In this document: piece after piece, positions 42,800 through 51,885 of the stretch | Position numbering within the stretch: position 1 is the stretch's first letter | Layout: every line of letters begins with the position of its first letter | Origin: Salibaculum sp035270045 | GTDB lineage: Bacteria > Pseudomonadota > Alphaproteobacteria > Rhodobacterales > Rhodobacteraceae | NCBI RefSeq assembly: GCF_035270045.1 | Contig: NZ_DATFIP010000004.1 | Coordinates: forward strand, 1 to 64,000 | Direction of reading: 5' to 3' | DNA length: 64,000 nt | The notes under the pieces: model-generated | Databases searched by the model: none | The model's input: the letters and a program-made list of their open reading frames with translations, nothing else | What the model was told of the DNA's origin: nothing | Made by a program: the position numbers and the translations under genes

Positions 42800-43695
42800 G
42801 CCTTCGAGCGCGTATCCTCAATACATTGCTGCGGCGCATCGAGCGGCCCGCGCTGGCGCGGATGCCCGCGCATCCCCCGAAGAAAATCCGCGACCGGTTC
42901 GACATGCAGGCGCGGCTCTTCTTTCGCCCGCCACGCGGCACGCGCGTCGAACAGACCTCTGTCGCGGGCCTGTCCGCGCTTGAAGTCGGCCCGGCAGATG
43001 CGGTGCCGATCCTTTACCTGCATGGCGGTGCCTATGTCTTTGGCAGCCCGAAGACCCACAAGGGTCTGATGGGGCGGCTCGTGGCGCGCTGTGACGCGCG
43101 GGCCGTGTTGCCGGATTATCCGCTGGCCCCCGAGCATCCGTTTCCCGCTGCGCCCGAGGCGGCGCTGGCGGTCTACCGCGAAATGGCCGCCAAGGGCCCG
43201 GTGGTCCTGGGCGGCGACAGCGCGGGAGGCGGGCTGGCACTGGCCCTGCTTGCGTGGATCTGCAACGAGGGACTGCCGCAACCGCTGATGACTTTCGTCC
43301 TGTCGCCATGGACCGACCTCACCCTTTCGGGTGACAGCATGACGGCCAACGCCCGTTCCGAAGTCCTGCTGCCGCCGGGGCGCATGTCCGAAGCGCGTGA
43401 CGCCTACATGGGCGAGGCCGATCCGGCCGATCCCCGGGCCTCGCCGCTGTTCGCGGATTTCACCGGAGCGTCAGCGGTCCACCTCTGGGTGGGCGATACC
43501 GAGATCCTGCGCGACGACGCCCGGCGCATGGCCAATCACCTGCGCGGGCAGGGCGTCGACGCGACCCTGATCGAGGAAAGCGACCTGCCCCACGTCTGGC
43601 CCCTCTTCCCGGCCTGGCAACTGCCCGAGACGGAGGCCACGCTCGACCAGATCGCGCGTGCCGTTCAAACCTCGCTGGACAGGGCCAACCGGTAG
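42796..43695 (+). CDS. alpha/beta hydrolase, hormone-sensitive lipase family
   Basis: Esterase or lipase-type hydrolase of 299 residues. The HSL signature is intact: LYLHGGAYVFGS (oxyanion hole), GGDSAGGGLALAL (nucleophile Ser), and later the Asp of GDTEILRDD and the His of LPHVW. Substrate is unknown; these enzymes cleave short acyl esters. Start is GTG at 42796, overlapping gshB. Its last 31 bases overlap the 3' end of the convergent yifB-like gene. Confidence 0.88.
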   Translation: MSLRARILNTLLRRIERPALARMPAHPPKKIRDRFDMQARLFFRPPRGTRVEQTSVAGLSALEVGPADAVPILYLHGGAYVFGSPKTHKGLMGRLVARCDARAVLPDYPLAPEHPFPAAPEAALAVYREMAAKGPVVLGGDSAGGGLALALLAWICNEGLPQPLMTFVLSPWTDLTLSGDSMTANARSEVLLPPGRMSEARDAYMGEADPADPRASPLFADFTGASAVHLWVGDTEILRDDARRMANHLRGQGVDATLIEESDLPHVWPLFPAWQLPETEATLDQIARAVQTSLDRANR

Positions 43696-45176
43696 CCCAC
43701 GGCCTCGGCCACGTGCGGGCGCCGCACAATCGTGGAAGCATCGAGATCCGCGATGGTGCGCGCCACCCGCATGACCCGGTGATAGCCCCGCGCCGAGAGG
43801 CCGAATCGCTCGGCAATCTTCAGCAAGAGTTCCTTGCCCTCTTCATCGGGCGTGGCGACCTCTTCCAGCGCGCCGCCTTCAAGGTCCGCGTTCACGTGGG
43901 TGGGGCTGCCGTCGAAGCGCCCGGCCTGGATACCACGTGCCGCCAAGACCCGCCCGGCGACCTGGGCCGAGCTTTCCGCTGGGTCCGGCAGGTCGAGATC
44001 GGAAAAGGCCACCGGCGGGACATCCACGCGCAGGTCGAAGCGGTCCATCAGCGGTCCGCTGATCCGGCCGAGATAGTCCTCGCCACATTGCGGCACCCGG
44101 GCGCAGGCGCGGGCCGGGTCGGACAGGTAGCCGCATTTGCAGGGGTTGGCGGCGGCCACCAGCATGAAGCGGCAGGGATACTTGATATGGGCATTGGCGC
44201 GGGCGACCATGACCTCTCCCGTCTCGATGGGCTGGCGCAGGGTTTCCAGCACCGTGCGCGGAAACTCGGGAAACTCGTCCATGAAAAGCACGCCGTTGTG
44301 CGCCAGGCTGATCTCGCCCGGTTTCGCGCCTCGGCCACCTCCGACAATGGCCGCCATCGAGGCGGTATGGTGCGGTTCGCGAAAGGGGCGCGCGCGCGAA
44401 ATGCCGCCCTCGTCCAGTAGCCCGGCCAGGGAATGGATCATCGAGGTCTCCAGCGCCTCGACGGCACTCAGCGGTGGCAGGATGCCCGACAGACGCGCCG
44501 CCAGCATGGACTTGCCCGATCCCGGTGTGCCGATCATCAGCATGTGGTGGCGGCCGGCGGCAGCGATCTCCAGCGCGCGCTTGGCCCGTTCCTGGCCCTT
44601 GACGTCGGACAGGTCGCGCCCGGCGGGACCGCTCGTGACCTCGCCCGGCTCGGCGGGCAAGAGCGTCGTCTGACCGGTGTAGTGTCGCGCCGCCTCGCCC
44701 AGAGAGGCCGCCCCGATCACCGTCGCCGCATCGACCCAGGCGGCCTCGGCACCGCAGGCGGCCGGACACAGCAGTGTGCGGCTTTCCTCGGCGGCCGCCA
44801 TGGCCGCCGGAAGCGCCCCGATCACCGGCACCAGAGAGCCGTCCAGAGACAATTCGCCCAGCGCGACGGTTTCCGCCACCTTGTCATCGGGCAGCACATC
44901 CAGCGCGGCCAGCAGCGCCAGCGCGATGGGCAGGTCGAAATGGCTGCCTTCCTTGGGCAGATCGGCAGGTGACAGGTTCACGGTGATCCGCTTGGAGGGC
45001 AGGGCGATCGACATGGCCGACAGCGCCGAGCGCACCCGGTCGCGGGCCTCTGACACGGCCTTGTCCGGCAGGCCGACGATGGAAAAGGCCGGCAGGCCGG
45101 GCGAGACGGCGCATTGCACCTCGACCATGCGGGCCTCGACGCCCTCGAAGGCGACCGTGTAAGCGACTGAAACCAT
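43665..45176 (-). CDS. comM: YifB/ComM family Mg-chelatase-like AAA ATPase
   Basis: Hexameric helicase-like ATPase; in naturally competent bacteria ComM drives branch migration during transformation. The 503 residues comprise an N-terminal Lon-protease-like domain (FSIVGLPDKAVSEARDRVRSAL), Walker A GTPGSGKS, Walker B VLFMDEFPEF, a zinc-like Cys set (ANPCKCGYL with later Cys) and a C-terminal Mg-chelatase-type domain. Start ATG 45176. The overlap of both 3' ends with the esterase gene is 31 bases, unusually deep. Confidence 0.92.
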   Translation of the reverse strand: MVSVAYTVAFEGVEARMVEVQCAVSPGLPAFSIVGLPDKAVSEARDRVRSALSAMSIALPSKRITVNLSPADLPKEGSHFDLPIALALLAALDVLPDDKVAETVALGELSLDGSLVPVIGALPAAMAAAEESRTLLCPAACGAEAAWVDAATVIGAASLGEAARHYTGQTTLLPAEPGEVTSGPAGRDLSDVKGQERAKRALEIAAAGRHHMLMIGTPGSGKSMLAARLSGILPPLSAVEALETSMIHSLAGLLDEGGISRARPFREPHHTASMAAIVGGGRGAKPGEISLAHNGVLFMDEFPEFPRTVLETLRQPIETGEVMVARANAHIKYPCRFMLVAAANPCKCGYLSDPARACARVPQCGEDYLGRISGPLMDRFDLRVDVPPVAFSDLDLPDPAESSAQVAGRVLAARGIQAGRFDGSPTHVNADLEGGALEEVATPDEEGKELLLKIAERFGLSARGYHRVMRVARTIADLDASTIVRRPHVAEAVGYRLALSSEV

Positions 45177-45190
45177 GAACCGACCCCGGT

Positions 45191-45228
45191 GTTAAGATCG
45201 GTTAACGTTAATCACCCCCGTGGTTAAC
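45191..45228. repeat. cluster of GTTAA-type motifs in the yifB-rpoH spacer
   Basis: GTTAAG (45191), GTTAAC (45201), GTTAAT (45207) and GTTAAC (45223) fall within 38 bases. Spacings of the TTAA cores are 10, 6 and 16. They resemble CtrA half-sites (TTAAC), but none shows the strict TTAA-N7-TTAA arrangement. A GAATC (CcrM-type GANTC) lies downstream near 45289. Possible regulator site for the divergent genes. Confidence 0.35.
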
Positions 45229-45305
45229 GAAGGGTGAATGGTGGCACTCGAATTCCGGGCAGGCCTGGGGGCGGCCGCGCTGCGCGCGGAATCTCGCCCA
45301 AGAGG

Positions 45306-45334
45306 TGATCCGGCCGCGCAGGCTTTGCGTAACT
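45306..45334 (+). promoter_or_regulatory. sigma-E (ECF)-like promoter of rpoH
   Basis: TGATCC (45306-45311), then 18 bases, then TAACT (45330-45334), about 43 bases before the ATG. The -35 is the exact hexamer known for Rhodobacter sigma-E, whose regulon includes rpoHII; the -10 is close to its TAA-type element. The match is by eye. Confidence 0.5.
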
Positions 45335-45376
45335 CTTTCAAAGCTGCCCAGTATAGCAAGCAAACAGGGGGTTCCC

Positions 45377-46255
45377 ATGGCACTCGACACAGGCGACGAC
45401 CAAAGCATGACCCGCTCGGCCATGAAGGCCGAGCTTCTGGATGCTGAGACCGAGTTGAAACTGGCCTACGCCTGGCGCGACCAGCGCGACGAAGAGGCCC
45501 TGCACCGCCTCATAACCGCCTACATGCGGTTGGCGATCTCGATGGCGTCCAAGTTCCGCCGCTACGGTGCGCCGATGAACGACCTGATCCAGGAGGCGTC
45601 GCTCGGCCTGATGAAGGCCGCCGACAAGTTCGACCCGGACCGCGGCGTGCGCTTCTCGACCTATGCCGTCTGGTGGATCAAGGCCAGCATTCAGGACTAC
45701 GTGATGCGCAACTGGTCCATGGTGCGCACGGGCTCCACCAGCAGCCAGAAATCGCTGTTCTTCAACATGCGCCGCATCCAGGCGCGTCTTGAACGAGAAG
45801 CAAGCGCACAAGGCGAGACTATCGATGCCCATGATCTGCGCGCGGCAGTGGCCAAGGAACTTGGCGTTCCCGTTCACGATGTCGAGATGATGGAGGGGCG
45901 GCTTTCGGGGTCGGATTTCTCGCTCAACGCGACCCAGTCGACCGAGGACGAGGGCCGCGAGTGGATCGAGGCGCTCGAGGACGACAGCGAGCAGGCGGCA
46001 GAAACGGTCGAGGCGGATCACGACAACGAGACCCTGCGCCAGTGGCTGCTGACCGCACTGTCCTCGCTCAACGACCGCGAGCAGTTCATCGTGCGGGAAC
46101 GCAAGCTGCGGGATGCCCCCCGCACGCTGGAAAGCCTGGGCGACGAGCTGGGTCTGTCGAAAGAGCGCATACGCCAGCTGGAATCGGCGGCTTTCGGAAA
46201 GATGCGCAAGTCTCTTGAGGGGCGGTCTCGAGAAGTGCTCAACTTCTTGGCATGA
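45377..46255 (+). CDS. rpoH: heat-shock sigma factor RpoH, RpoHII type
   Basis: Alternative sigma factor of 292 residues. Region 2 is intact (ITAYMRLAISMASKFRRYG, DLIQEASLGLMKAADKFDPDRGVRFSTYAVWWI), with the RpoH-box-like QKSLFFNMRR and a C-terminal region 4 helix-turn-helix (LESLGDELGLSKERIRQLE). The N-terminus lacks the longer RpoHI form, and the overall look is the RpoHII of Rhodobacter that serves singlet-oxygen and photo-oxidative responses. An ECF-like promoter lies upstream. The stop overlaps the chaN start. Confidence 0.92.
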   Translation: MALDTGDDQSMTRSAMKAELLDAETELKLAYAWRDQRDEEALHRLITAYMRLAISMASKFRRYGAPMNDLIQEASLGLMKAADKFDPDRGVRFSTYAVWWIKASIQDYVMRNWSMVRTGSTSSQKSLFFNMRRIQARLEREASAQGETIDAHDLRAAVAKELGVPVHDVEMMEGRLSGSDFSLNATQSTEDEGREWIEALEDDSEQAAETVEADHDNETLRQWLLTALSSLNDREQFIVRERKLRDAPRTLESLGDELGLSKERIRQLESAAFGKMRKSLEGRSREVLNFLA

Positions 46256-47046
46256 AAGGTCTTTTCTGCGCGCTGGCCGTCGTGGCGGCTCCGGTGGCGT
46301 CGGCTGACCCTGTGCTTGAAGCCATCGCGGGTGCCGAAGCCGCGGTGGTCGTTCTTGGTGAAACGCATGACAACCCGCACCATCACGCGCGGCAGGCCCG
46401 AATCGTTGCCGCAATCGACCCGGCCGCGCTGGTTTTCGAATTCCTGACCGCGGAGCAGGCTTCGCGGCATGTCCCCGGCGCCGCGGAAACGGACCTGGAG
46501 ACGGCCCTGGGTTGGGACAGCGCCACCGGCCTGCCGGATTTTTCCATGTACTACCCGATTTTCGCCGCCGCCCCCGGCGCCGAGATCAGGGGTGCGCGAG
46601 TGCCGCGGAACCGCGCACGCGAGGCCATGCAGCTTGGCGTGTCCGAAGTGTTCAGCGGACCCGCCGCGCTTTTCGGTCTCGACGCACCCTTGCCGGAGGC
46701 CGAACAGGCGCAGAGGCAGGCCCTTCAGGCCGAGTCCCATTGCAATGCCCTGCCCGAGGAGATGCTTCCCCTCATGGTCGCGGTCCAGCGGCTGCGCGAC
46801 GCGGAACTGGCCCGCGCAACGCTTGCCGCGCTGGACACTGCCGGGCCGCCGGTGGTCGTGATCACCGGCAACGGCCATGCCCGCAAGGACCGGGGCGTGC
46901 CTGCGATGCTGAAGCGCGCCCGGCCCGGGCTGCGGGTCTTCGCGCTGGGCCAGGCGGAAGGAGAAGGGACCCCGCCGGGGCGCTTCGATCTTGTCGTGTC
47001 GTCGCGACCGGTGGATCGAGAAGACCCCTGCGCCGCCTTCCGGTAG
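46252..47046 (+). CDS. ChaN family haem-binding lipoprotein-like protein
   Basis: The 264 residues start with a signal (KGLFCALAVVAAPVASA) without a clear lipobox. The ChaN domain follows, with VVVLGETHDNPHHHARQARIV, VFEFLTAEQ, and ITGNGHARKDRGVPAML near the end; the GETHD and NGH blocks are family-defining. Family members bind haem in Campylobacter and may aid iron acquisition. The ATG overlaps the rpoH stop, so it should be under the same stress promoter. Confidence 0.82.
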   Translation: MKGLFCALAVVAAPVASADPVLEAIAGAEAAVVVLGETHDNPHHHARQARIVAAIDPAALVFEFLTAEQASRHVPGAAETDLETALGWDSATGLPDFSMYYPIFAAAPGAEIRGARVPRNRAREAMQLGVSEVFSGPAALFGLDAPLPEAEQAQRQALQAESHCNALPEEMLPLMVAVQRLRDAELARATLAALDTAGPPVVVITGNGHARKDRGVPAMLKRARPGLRVFALGQAEGEGTPPGRFDLVVSSRPVDREDPCAAFR

Positions 47047-47116
47047 CGGCCCTGGTCGCATTGCCCTGCCCGCGCTTGCGGGATACGGTCTGGCTGACAT
47101 CATGAAAGGCCGGGCC

Positions 47117-48310
47117 ATGCTGAATGGCAAATCCATCCTGCTGATCGTCGGGGGCGGTATCGCCGCCTTCAAGGCGCTGGACCTTGTCCGCAGGCTGCGT
47201 GAGCGCGGCGCCGCGGTGACGCCTGTCCTGACCGGGGCCGGTGCGGAATTCGTCACGCCGCTCAGTCTCTCGGCTCTGGCCGGGCAGCAGGTCTATCGCG
47301 ACCTCTTCGATCTGACGGCCGAGGCCGAGATGGGCCACATAGAACTGAGCCGTGCCTCCGACATGGTGGTGGTCGCCCCGGCGACTGCCGACCTCATGGG
47401 CAAGATGGCCGGCGGGCTGGCCGATGACCTGGCCTCGACCCTGCTGCTGGCGACGGACAAGCGCGTGCTGATCGCCCCGGCCATGAACGTGCGCATGTGG
47501 GACCATCCCGCGACTCGGCGCAATGCCGAGCGCCTGCGCGCGGACGGCATCCTGTTCGCGGGCCCCACGGACGGGAACATGGCCTGCGGTGAATACGGGC
47601 CGGGCCGCATGGCCGAGCCGCTGGAGATCGTCTCGGCCATCGAGACGGCCCTGGGGCAGGGGCCTCTGACCGGCCGCCACGTGCTCGTCACCTCGGGGCC
47701 AACCCATGAACCCATCGACCCGGTGCGCTATATCGCCAACCGGTCCTCGGGCGCGCAGGGCACGGCCATTGCCGCGGCGCTGCGCGACCTGGGCGCGCAG
47801 GTTACATTCGTCACCGGTCCGGCTGTGGTTCCCGCGCCGGCGGGCGTCGATGTCGTCCCCGTCGAGACCGCCCGGCAGATGCTGGCGGCTGTCGAGGCCG
47901 CGGACCCGGCGGATGCGGCGATCTTCGCCGCGGCCGTGGCCGATTGGCATGTGACCGAGGCCAGCCACCAGAAGATCAAGAAGGGTGCCAACGGCCTGCC
48001 GGAGCTGGGATTCGCCGAGAACCCGGATATCCTCGCCGCGGTCAGCCAGCGCGATCGGGGGCGACCCTCTCTCGTGGTGGGCTTCGCCGCCGAGACCGAG
48101 AAGGTCGTCGAACACGCCACGGCCAAGCGCGCCCGCAAGGGTTGTGACTGGTTGCTGGCCAATGACGTCAGCCCCGGCACTGGCATCATGGGCGGGGCCG
48201 AGAACAAGGTGCACCTTGTCACCGCCGACGGGGTGGAGGACTGGCCGCGCATGGACAAGAATGCCGTGGCGGCGCGCCTGGCCGCAAAGATTGCCGAGGC
48301 TCTGGGTTGA
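47117..48310 (+). CDS. coaBC: bifunctional phosphopantothenoylcysteine decarboxylase / phosphopantothenate-cysteine ligase
   Basis: Two steps of coenzyme A synthesis: CTP-dependent coupling of cysteine to phosphopantothenate, then FMN-dependent decarboxylation. The 397 residues show ILLIVGGGIAAFKALDLVR and the catalytic-His region MGHIELSR (CoaC half), then PAMNVRMWDHPATRRN, NMACGEYGPGRMAEP, and SGPTHEPIDPVRYIANRSSG (CoaB half). ATG 47117 follows AAAGG; ATG 47102 is an alternative. It precedes dut by 52 bases. panB and panC, which supply pantothenate, lie 7-9 kb away. Confidence 0.96.
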   Translation: MLNGKSILLIVGGGIAAFKALDLVRRLRERGAAVTPVLTGAGAEFVTPLSLSALAGQQVYRDLFDLTAEAEMGHIELSRASDMVVVAPATADLMGKMAGGLADDLASTLLLATDKRVLIAPAMNVRMWDHPATRRNAERLRADGILFAGPTDGNMACGEYGPGRMAEPLEIVSAIETALGQGPLTGRHVLVTSGPTHEPIDPVRYIANRSSGAQGTAIAAALRDLGAQVTFVTGPAVVPAPAGVDVVPVETARQMLAAVEAADPADAAIFAAAVADWHVTEASHQKIKKGANGLPELGFAENPDILAAVSQRDRGRPSLVVGFAAETEKVVEHATAKRARKGCDWLLANDVSPGTGIMGGAENKVHLVTADGVEDWPRMDKNAVAARLAAKIAEALG

Positions 48311-48362
48311 GACCGTTGCAACCGGGTCTATCTGCTGAAAGCAACCAGGAGCAGGGGCGGGC

Positions 48363-48815
48363 ATGGTGACCATCCGTTTCGAATGGGTCGAAGGCGCGGA
48401 CCAGGCGCTGGGCCTGCCGGACTATGCCAGCGCGCGCGCCGCCGGGGCCGATCTGCGCGCCAATCTCGCCGATCGCGGGCGGCTGGAGCTGGCCCCCGGC
48501 GCCCGGGCGCTTGTCCCCACGGGGCTGCGCCTGGCGATTCCGGTTGGCTACGAGGTGCAGGTCCGGCCCCGCTCGGGGCTGGCGCTCAAGCACGGGATCA
48601 CCCTGCCCAACAGCCCGGGCACCATCGACAGCGACTATCGCGGACCATTGGGCGTGATCCTGCAGAATACCGGCGAGGCGGCCTACACGGTGACCCATGG
48701 CGACCGCATTGCGCAGATGGTCGTAGCCCCGGTGGTGCAGGCTGGTTTCGCGGTCGGATCGCTGGACGAGACTGACCGGGGCGAGGGGGGCTTTGGCTCG
48801 ACGGGGGCGGCATGA
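48363..48815 (+). CDS. dut: deoxyuridine 5'-triphosphate nucleotidohydrolase
   Basis: Hydrolyses dUTP to dUMP, keeping uracil out of DNA and feeding dTMP synthesis; a homotrimer. The 150 residues contain the five dUTPase motifs, among them SARAAGADLRAN, RPRSGLALKHG, SPGTIDSDYRG, HGDRIAQMVV and the C-terminal RGEGGFGSTG. Length is typical. The coaBC-dut neighbourhood is widely kept. It overlaps the E1-like gene by ATGA. Confidence 0.97.
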   Translation: MVTIRFEWVEGADQALGLPDYASARAAGADLRANLADRGRLELAPGARALVPTGLRLAIPVGYEVQVRPRSGLALKHGITLPNSPGTIDSDYRGPLGVILQNTGEAAYTVTHGDRIAQMVVAPVVQAGFAVGSLDETDRGEGGFGSTGAA

Positions 48816-49861
48816 CGGTAGTCCTCGCCATGGCGGCGGCGCTCTGGGGGATCGGTGTGGTGATGAAGGCGCCCTACGCGGCGCGTTTCACGATGATCGG
48901 CGTTCTGCTGGGTGCGGTGCTGCTGGTGCAGCTGGTCCTGCCCGATGGCCATCCCCTGCGCGAGGCGACAGGCAGTGACCCGCGCCTTTGGGGGTTGCTG
49001 ATCGGGCTGGGTCTCGTGGTCTGGGCCTATAGTCTTGGCTTTCGCCGGGTCAAGGCCCGCGCGCGGCGCCGGCAGGCCGTGGCGGCGCCGGTCTCTGGTG
49101 GTTTTACCGAGACCGAACTGGACCGCTATGCGCGCCACATCATCCTGCGCGAGATCGGCGGGCCGGGGCAAAAGGCCCTCAAGGAGGCCCGCGTGCTGGT
49201 GATCGGGGCCGGGGGGTTGGGCGCGCCCGTGTTGCAATACCTGGCCGCCGCCGGGGTCGGCACCATCGGCCTGATCGACGATGACCTGGTCGACAATTCC
49301 AACCTGCAACGCCAGGTGATCCATACCGATGCCCGCATCGGCATGCCCAAGGTGCATTCGGCGGCAGAGGCGATGGCCGCGCTCAACCCCTTCGTGACCG
49401 TGCGCCCCTACCAGCGCCGCCTGACGGACGCCATCGCGGGCGAGCTGTTCGACGATTACGACCTGGTTCTCGACGGGTCGGACAATTTCGACACGCGTTA
49501 CCTGGTCAACCGCACTTGTGCGCAAAAGGGCGTCCCCCTGGTGGCCGCCGCCCTGACCCAGTGGGAGGGGCAGATCAGCCTTTATGACCCGGCCAATGGC
49601 ACGCCCTGCTATGAGTGCATCTTCCCCGAACGTCCCGCACCGGGGCTTGTCCCCAGTTGTGCCGAGGCGGGGATCGTGGGCCCGCTACCGGGCATCGTTG
49701 GGTCCATGATGGCAGTCGAGGCGATCAAGGCGATTACCGGCGCGGGCGAGGGGCTGCGCGGGCGCATGATGATCCATGACGCGCTATTCGCCGAAACCCG
49801 CGTGCTGGCGATGAAGCCGCGCGCCGATTGCCCTGTTTGCGGGACCGCCCGAAAAGGATAG
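48812..49861 (+). CDS. HesA/MoeB/ThiF E1-like enzyme with membrane-anchoring N-terminus
   Basis: Adenylates the C-terminus of a ubiquitin-like sulfur carrier (MoaD or ThiS in the family). The 349 residues carry an N-terminal extension with three hydrophobic helices (about 1-18, 26-44, 59-77) and a basic segment, then the E1 domain from about 96: GAGGLG (132-137), the Asp221-Gly-Ser-Asp loop, zinc pairs Cys266/Cys269 and Cys340/Cys343, and Cys283 as the candidate catalytic Cys. Soluble MoeB lacks such helices. It overlaps dut and precedes the M3 peptidase by 5 bases. Which carrier it serves is not shown here. Confidence 0.88.
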   Translation: MTVVLAMAAALWGIGVVMKAPYAARFTMIGVLLGAVLLVQLVLPDGHPLREATGSDPRLWGLLIGLGLVVWAYSLGFRRVKARARRRQAVAAPVSGGFTETELDRYARHIILREIGGPGQKALKEARVLVIGAGGLGAPVLQYLAAAGVGTIGLIDDDLVDNSNLQRQVIHTDARIGMPKVHSAAEAMAALNPFVTVRPYQRRLTDAIAGELFDDYDLVLDGSDNFDTRYLVNRTCAQKGVPLVAAALTQWEGQISLYDPANGTPCYECIFPERPAPGLVPSCAEAGIVGPLPGIVGSMMAVEAIKAITGAGEGLRGRMMIHDALFAETRVLAMKPRADCPVCGTARKG

Positions 49862-49866
49862 ATGAC

Positions 49867-51885
49867 ATGACCAATCCCTTGCTTTCCGACTGGGACACGC
49901 CTTTCGGCCTGCCACCCTATGACCGGGTCACCGATGCCGACTACGCCCCGGCGGTCGAGGCCGCGCTGGACGCGGCGCGGACCAATGTCGCCGCGATCGC
50001 GGACAACCCCGATCCGCCGACCTTCGCCAACACGATCGAGGCGCTCGAACTGGCCGATGAAACACTGGGTCGTGTGCTGGGCGCCTTTTTCGCGCAGGCC
50101 GGGGCGGACAGCAACGATGCGCGCCAGGCACTGATGCGTGAGTTTTCCCCGAAACTGGCCGCCTATGGCTCCGAGGTCACCTCGAACGCGGCGCTTTTGG
50201 CGCGGATCGAGACGCTCTGGCAGGATCGCGATGCCTTGGACCTGACCGATGAACAGGCCCGGGTGCTGATGGTGACCAGACGTGGTTTCGTGCGGGCGGG
50301 GGCGCAGTTGCAGGGGGCCGAGGCCGAGCGACTCAAAGTGATCAAGCAGCGGCTGGCCGAACTGGGCACGCAATTCACGCAGAATCTGCTGGCCGATGAG
50401 CGCGACTGGTGCATGGACCTGTCCGAACAGGATTTGCAGGCCCTGCCCGGCTTCGTGCAGGATGCCGCCCGCGCGGCGGGGGTCGAACGGGGCCGTGGCC
50501 CGGTGGTGACCACCTCGCGCTCTCTGATCGTGCCCTTCCTGCAGTTCTGCCCCGACCGGGCCCTGCGGAAAACAGCCTACGAGGCCTGGACATCGCGCGG
50601 CGCCATGGGCGGCGAAACGGACAATCGCGCCATTGCCGCCGAGGTGCTGCACCTGCGCGAGGACCGCGCGGCCCTGCTCGGCTATGACACTTTCGCCGCC
50701 TACAAGTTGGAAACAGAGATGGCCCGTACGCCCGCGGCTGTCCGCGACCTGTTGATGCAGGTCTGGACCCCGGCCAAACGCGCCGCCGAGGCGGATGCGA
50801 AGGTGCTGGAGGACATGCTGCACGCCGACGGGAGCGACGGGCCGCTGCAACCCTGGGACTGGCACTTCTACAGCGAGAGGCGCCGCGCCGCCGAGCACGA
50901 CCTGAACGAGGAAGAGATAAAGCCGTACCTGCAGCTTGACCGGATGATCGAGGCGGCCTTCGACTGCGCGCATCGCCTCTTCGGGCTGGACTTCCGTGAA
51001 ATCGATGCCCCTCTCTATCACCCGGATGTGCGCGCCTGGGAGGTCACGCGCGACGGGCAGCACATGGCCGTTTTCATCGGGGATTATTTCGCACGCGGCT
51101 CGAAACGCTCGGGGGCCTGGTGCAGTGCTATCCGCAGCCAGCAGAAGCTGGCGGGCGACATTCGGCCCCATGTGGTGAACGTGTGCAATTTTGCCAAACC
51201 GTCTTGGGAAAGGCCTGCTTTGCTGTCCTATGATGATGCGCGGACGCTGTTTCATGAGTTCGGCCATGCCCTGCATCAGATCCTTTCGGATGTCACCCAT
51301 GCCTCGATCAGCGGCACCTCGGTGGCGCGGGACTTCGTGGAATTGCCCAGCCAGCTTTTCGAGCACTGGCTGGAGGTGCCCGAGGTGCTGGAACGCTTTG
51401 CCACCCACGCCGAAACCGGTGAGACCATGCCGCGCGATCTTCTGGACCGGCTGCTGGCGGCCACCACCCATGATGCCGGCTTCCAGACGGTGGAATACCT
51501 GGGGTCTGCGCTGGTGGACCTAGCCTTTCATGACGGCCCGGCCCCGGCGGACCCGATGCAGAAACAGGCCGAGGTGCTGGAAGAAATCGGGATGCCGGCT
51601 GCCATTCGGATGCGCCACGCCACACCGCATTTCGCGCATGTCTTTGCGGGCGACGGCTATTCCTCGGGCTATTACAGCTACATGTGGTCCGAGGTCATGG
51701 ATGCTGACGCCTTCGAGGCGTTTCAGCAGGCCGGGGGACCCTTCGATGCGGAAATGGCAAGGGCGCTGGAGGCGCATATCCTGTCGCAGGGCGGCGCAGA
51801 GGAGGCAGCGACGCTCTACACGCGGTTTCGCGGCGGGCTTCCGGACGCGGCGGCGCTTCTACGTGGCCGGGGGTTGGCCGCGTAG
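49867..51885 (+). CDS. M3 family metallopeptidase (oligopeptidase A / Dcp-like)
   Basis: Zinc oligopeptidase of 672 residues degrading short peptides in the cytosol. The zinc motif HEFGHALHQ lies near residue 464, with a downstream Glu in the VELPSQLFEHW stretch. The C-terminal SGYYSYMWSEVMDADAF block is typical of the family. No signal peptide. ATG 49867 comes 5 bases after the E1-like gene, so the two are probably cotranscribed. OpdA and Dcp cannot be told apart by eye. Confidence 0.92.
   Translation: MTNPLLSDWDTPFGLPPYDRVTDADYAPAVEAALDAARTNVAAIADNPDPPTFANTIEALELADETLGRVLGAFFAQAGADSNDARQALMREFSPKLAAYGSEVTSNAALLARIETLWQDRDALDLTDEQARVLMVTRRGFVRAGAQLQGAEAERLKVIKQRLAELGTQFTQNLLADERDWCMDLSEQDLQALPGFVQDAARAAGVERGRGPVVTTSRSLIVPFLQFCPDRALRKTAYEAWTSRGAMGGETDNRAIAAEVLHLREDRAALLGYDTFAAYKLETEMARTPAAVRDLLMQVWTPAKRAAEADAKVLEDMLHADGSDGPLQPWDWHFYSERRRAAEHDLNEEEIKPYLQLDRMIEAAFDCAHRLFGLDFREIDAPLYHPDVRAWEVTRDGQHMAVFIGDYFARGSKRSGAWCSAIRSQQKLAGDIRPHVVNVCNFAKPSWERPALLSYDDARTLFHEFGHALHQILSDVTHASISGTSVARDFVELPSQLFEHWLEVPEVLERFATHAETGETMPRDLLDRLLAATTHDAGFQTVEYLGSALVDLAFHDGPAPADPMQKQAEVLEEIGMPAAIRMRHATPHFAHVFAGDGYSSGYYSYMWSEVMDADAFEAFQQAGGPFDAEMARALEAHILSQGGAEEAATLYTRFRGGLPDAAALLRGRGLAA

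Noticed and set aside
45191..45228. Canonical CtrA site
   Set aside because: TTAA cores are spaced by 6, 2 or 12 bases, never the required 7.
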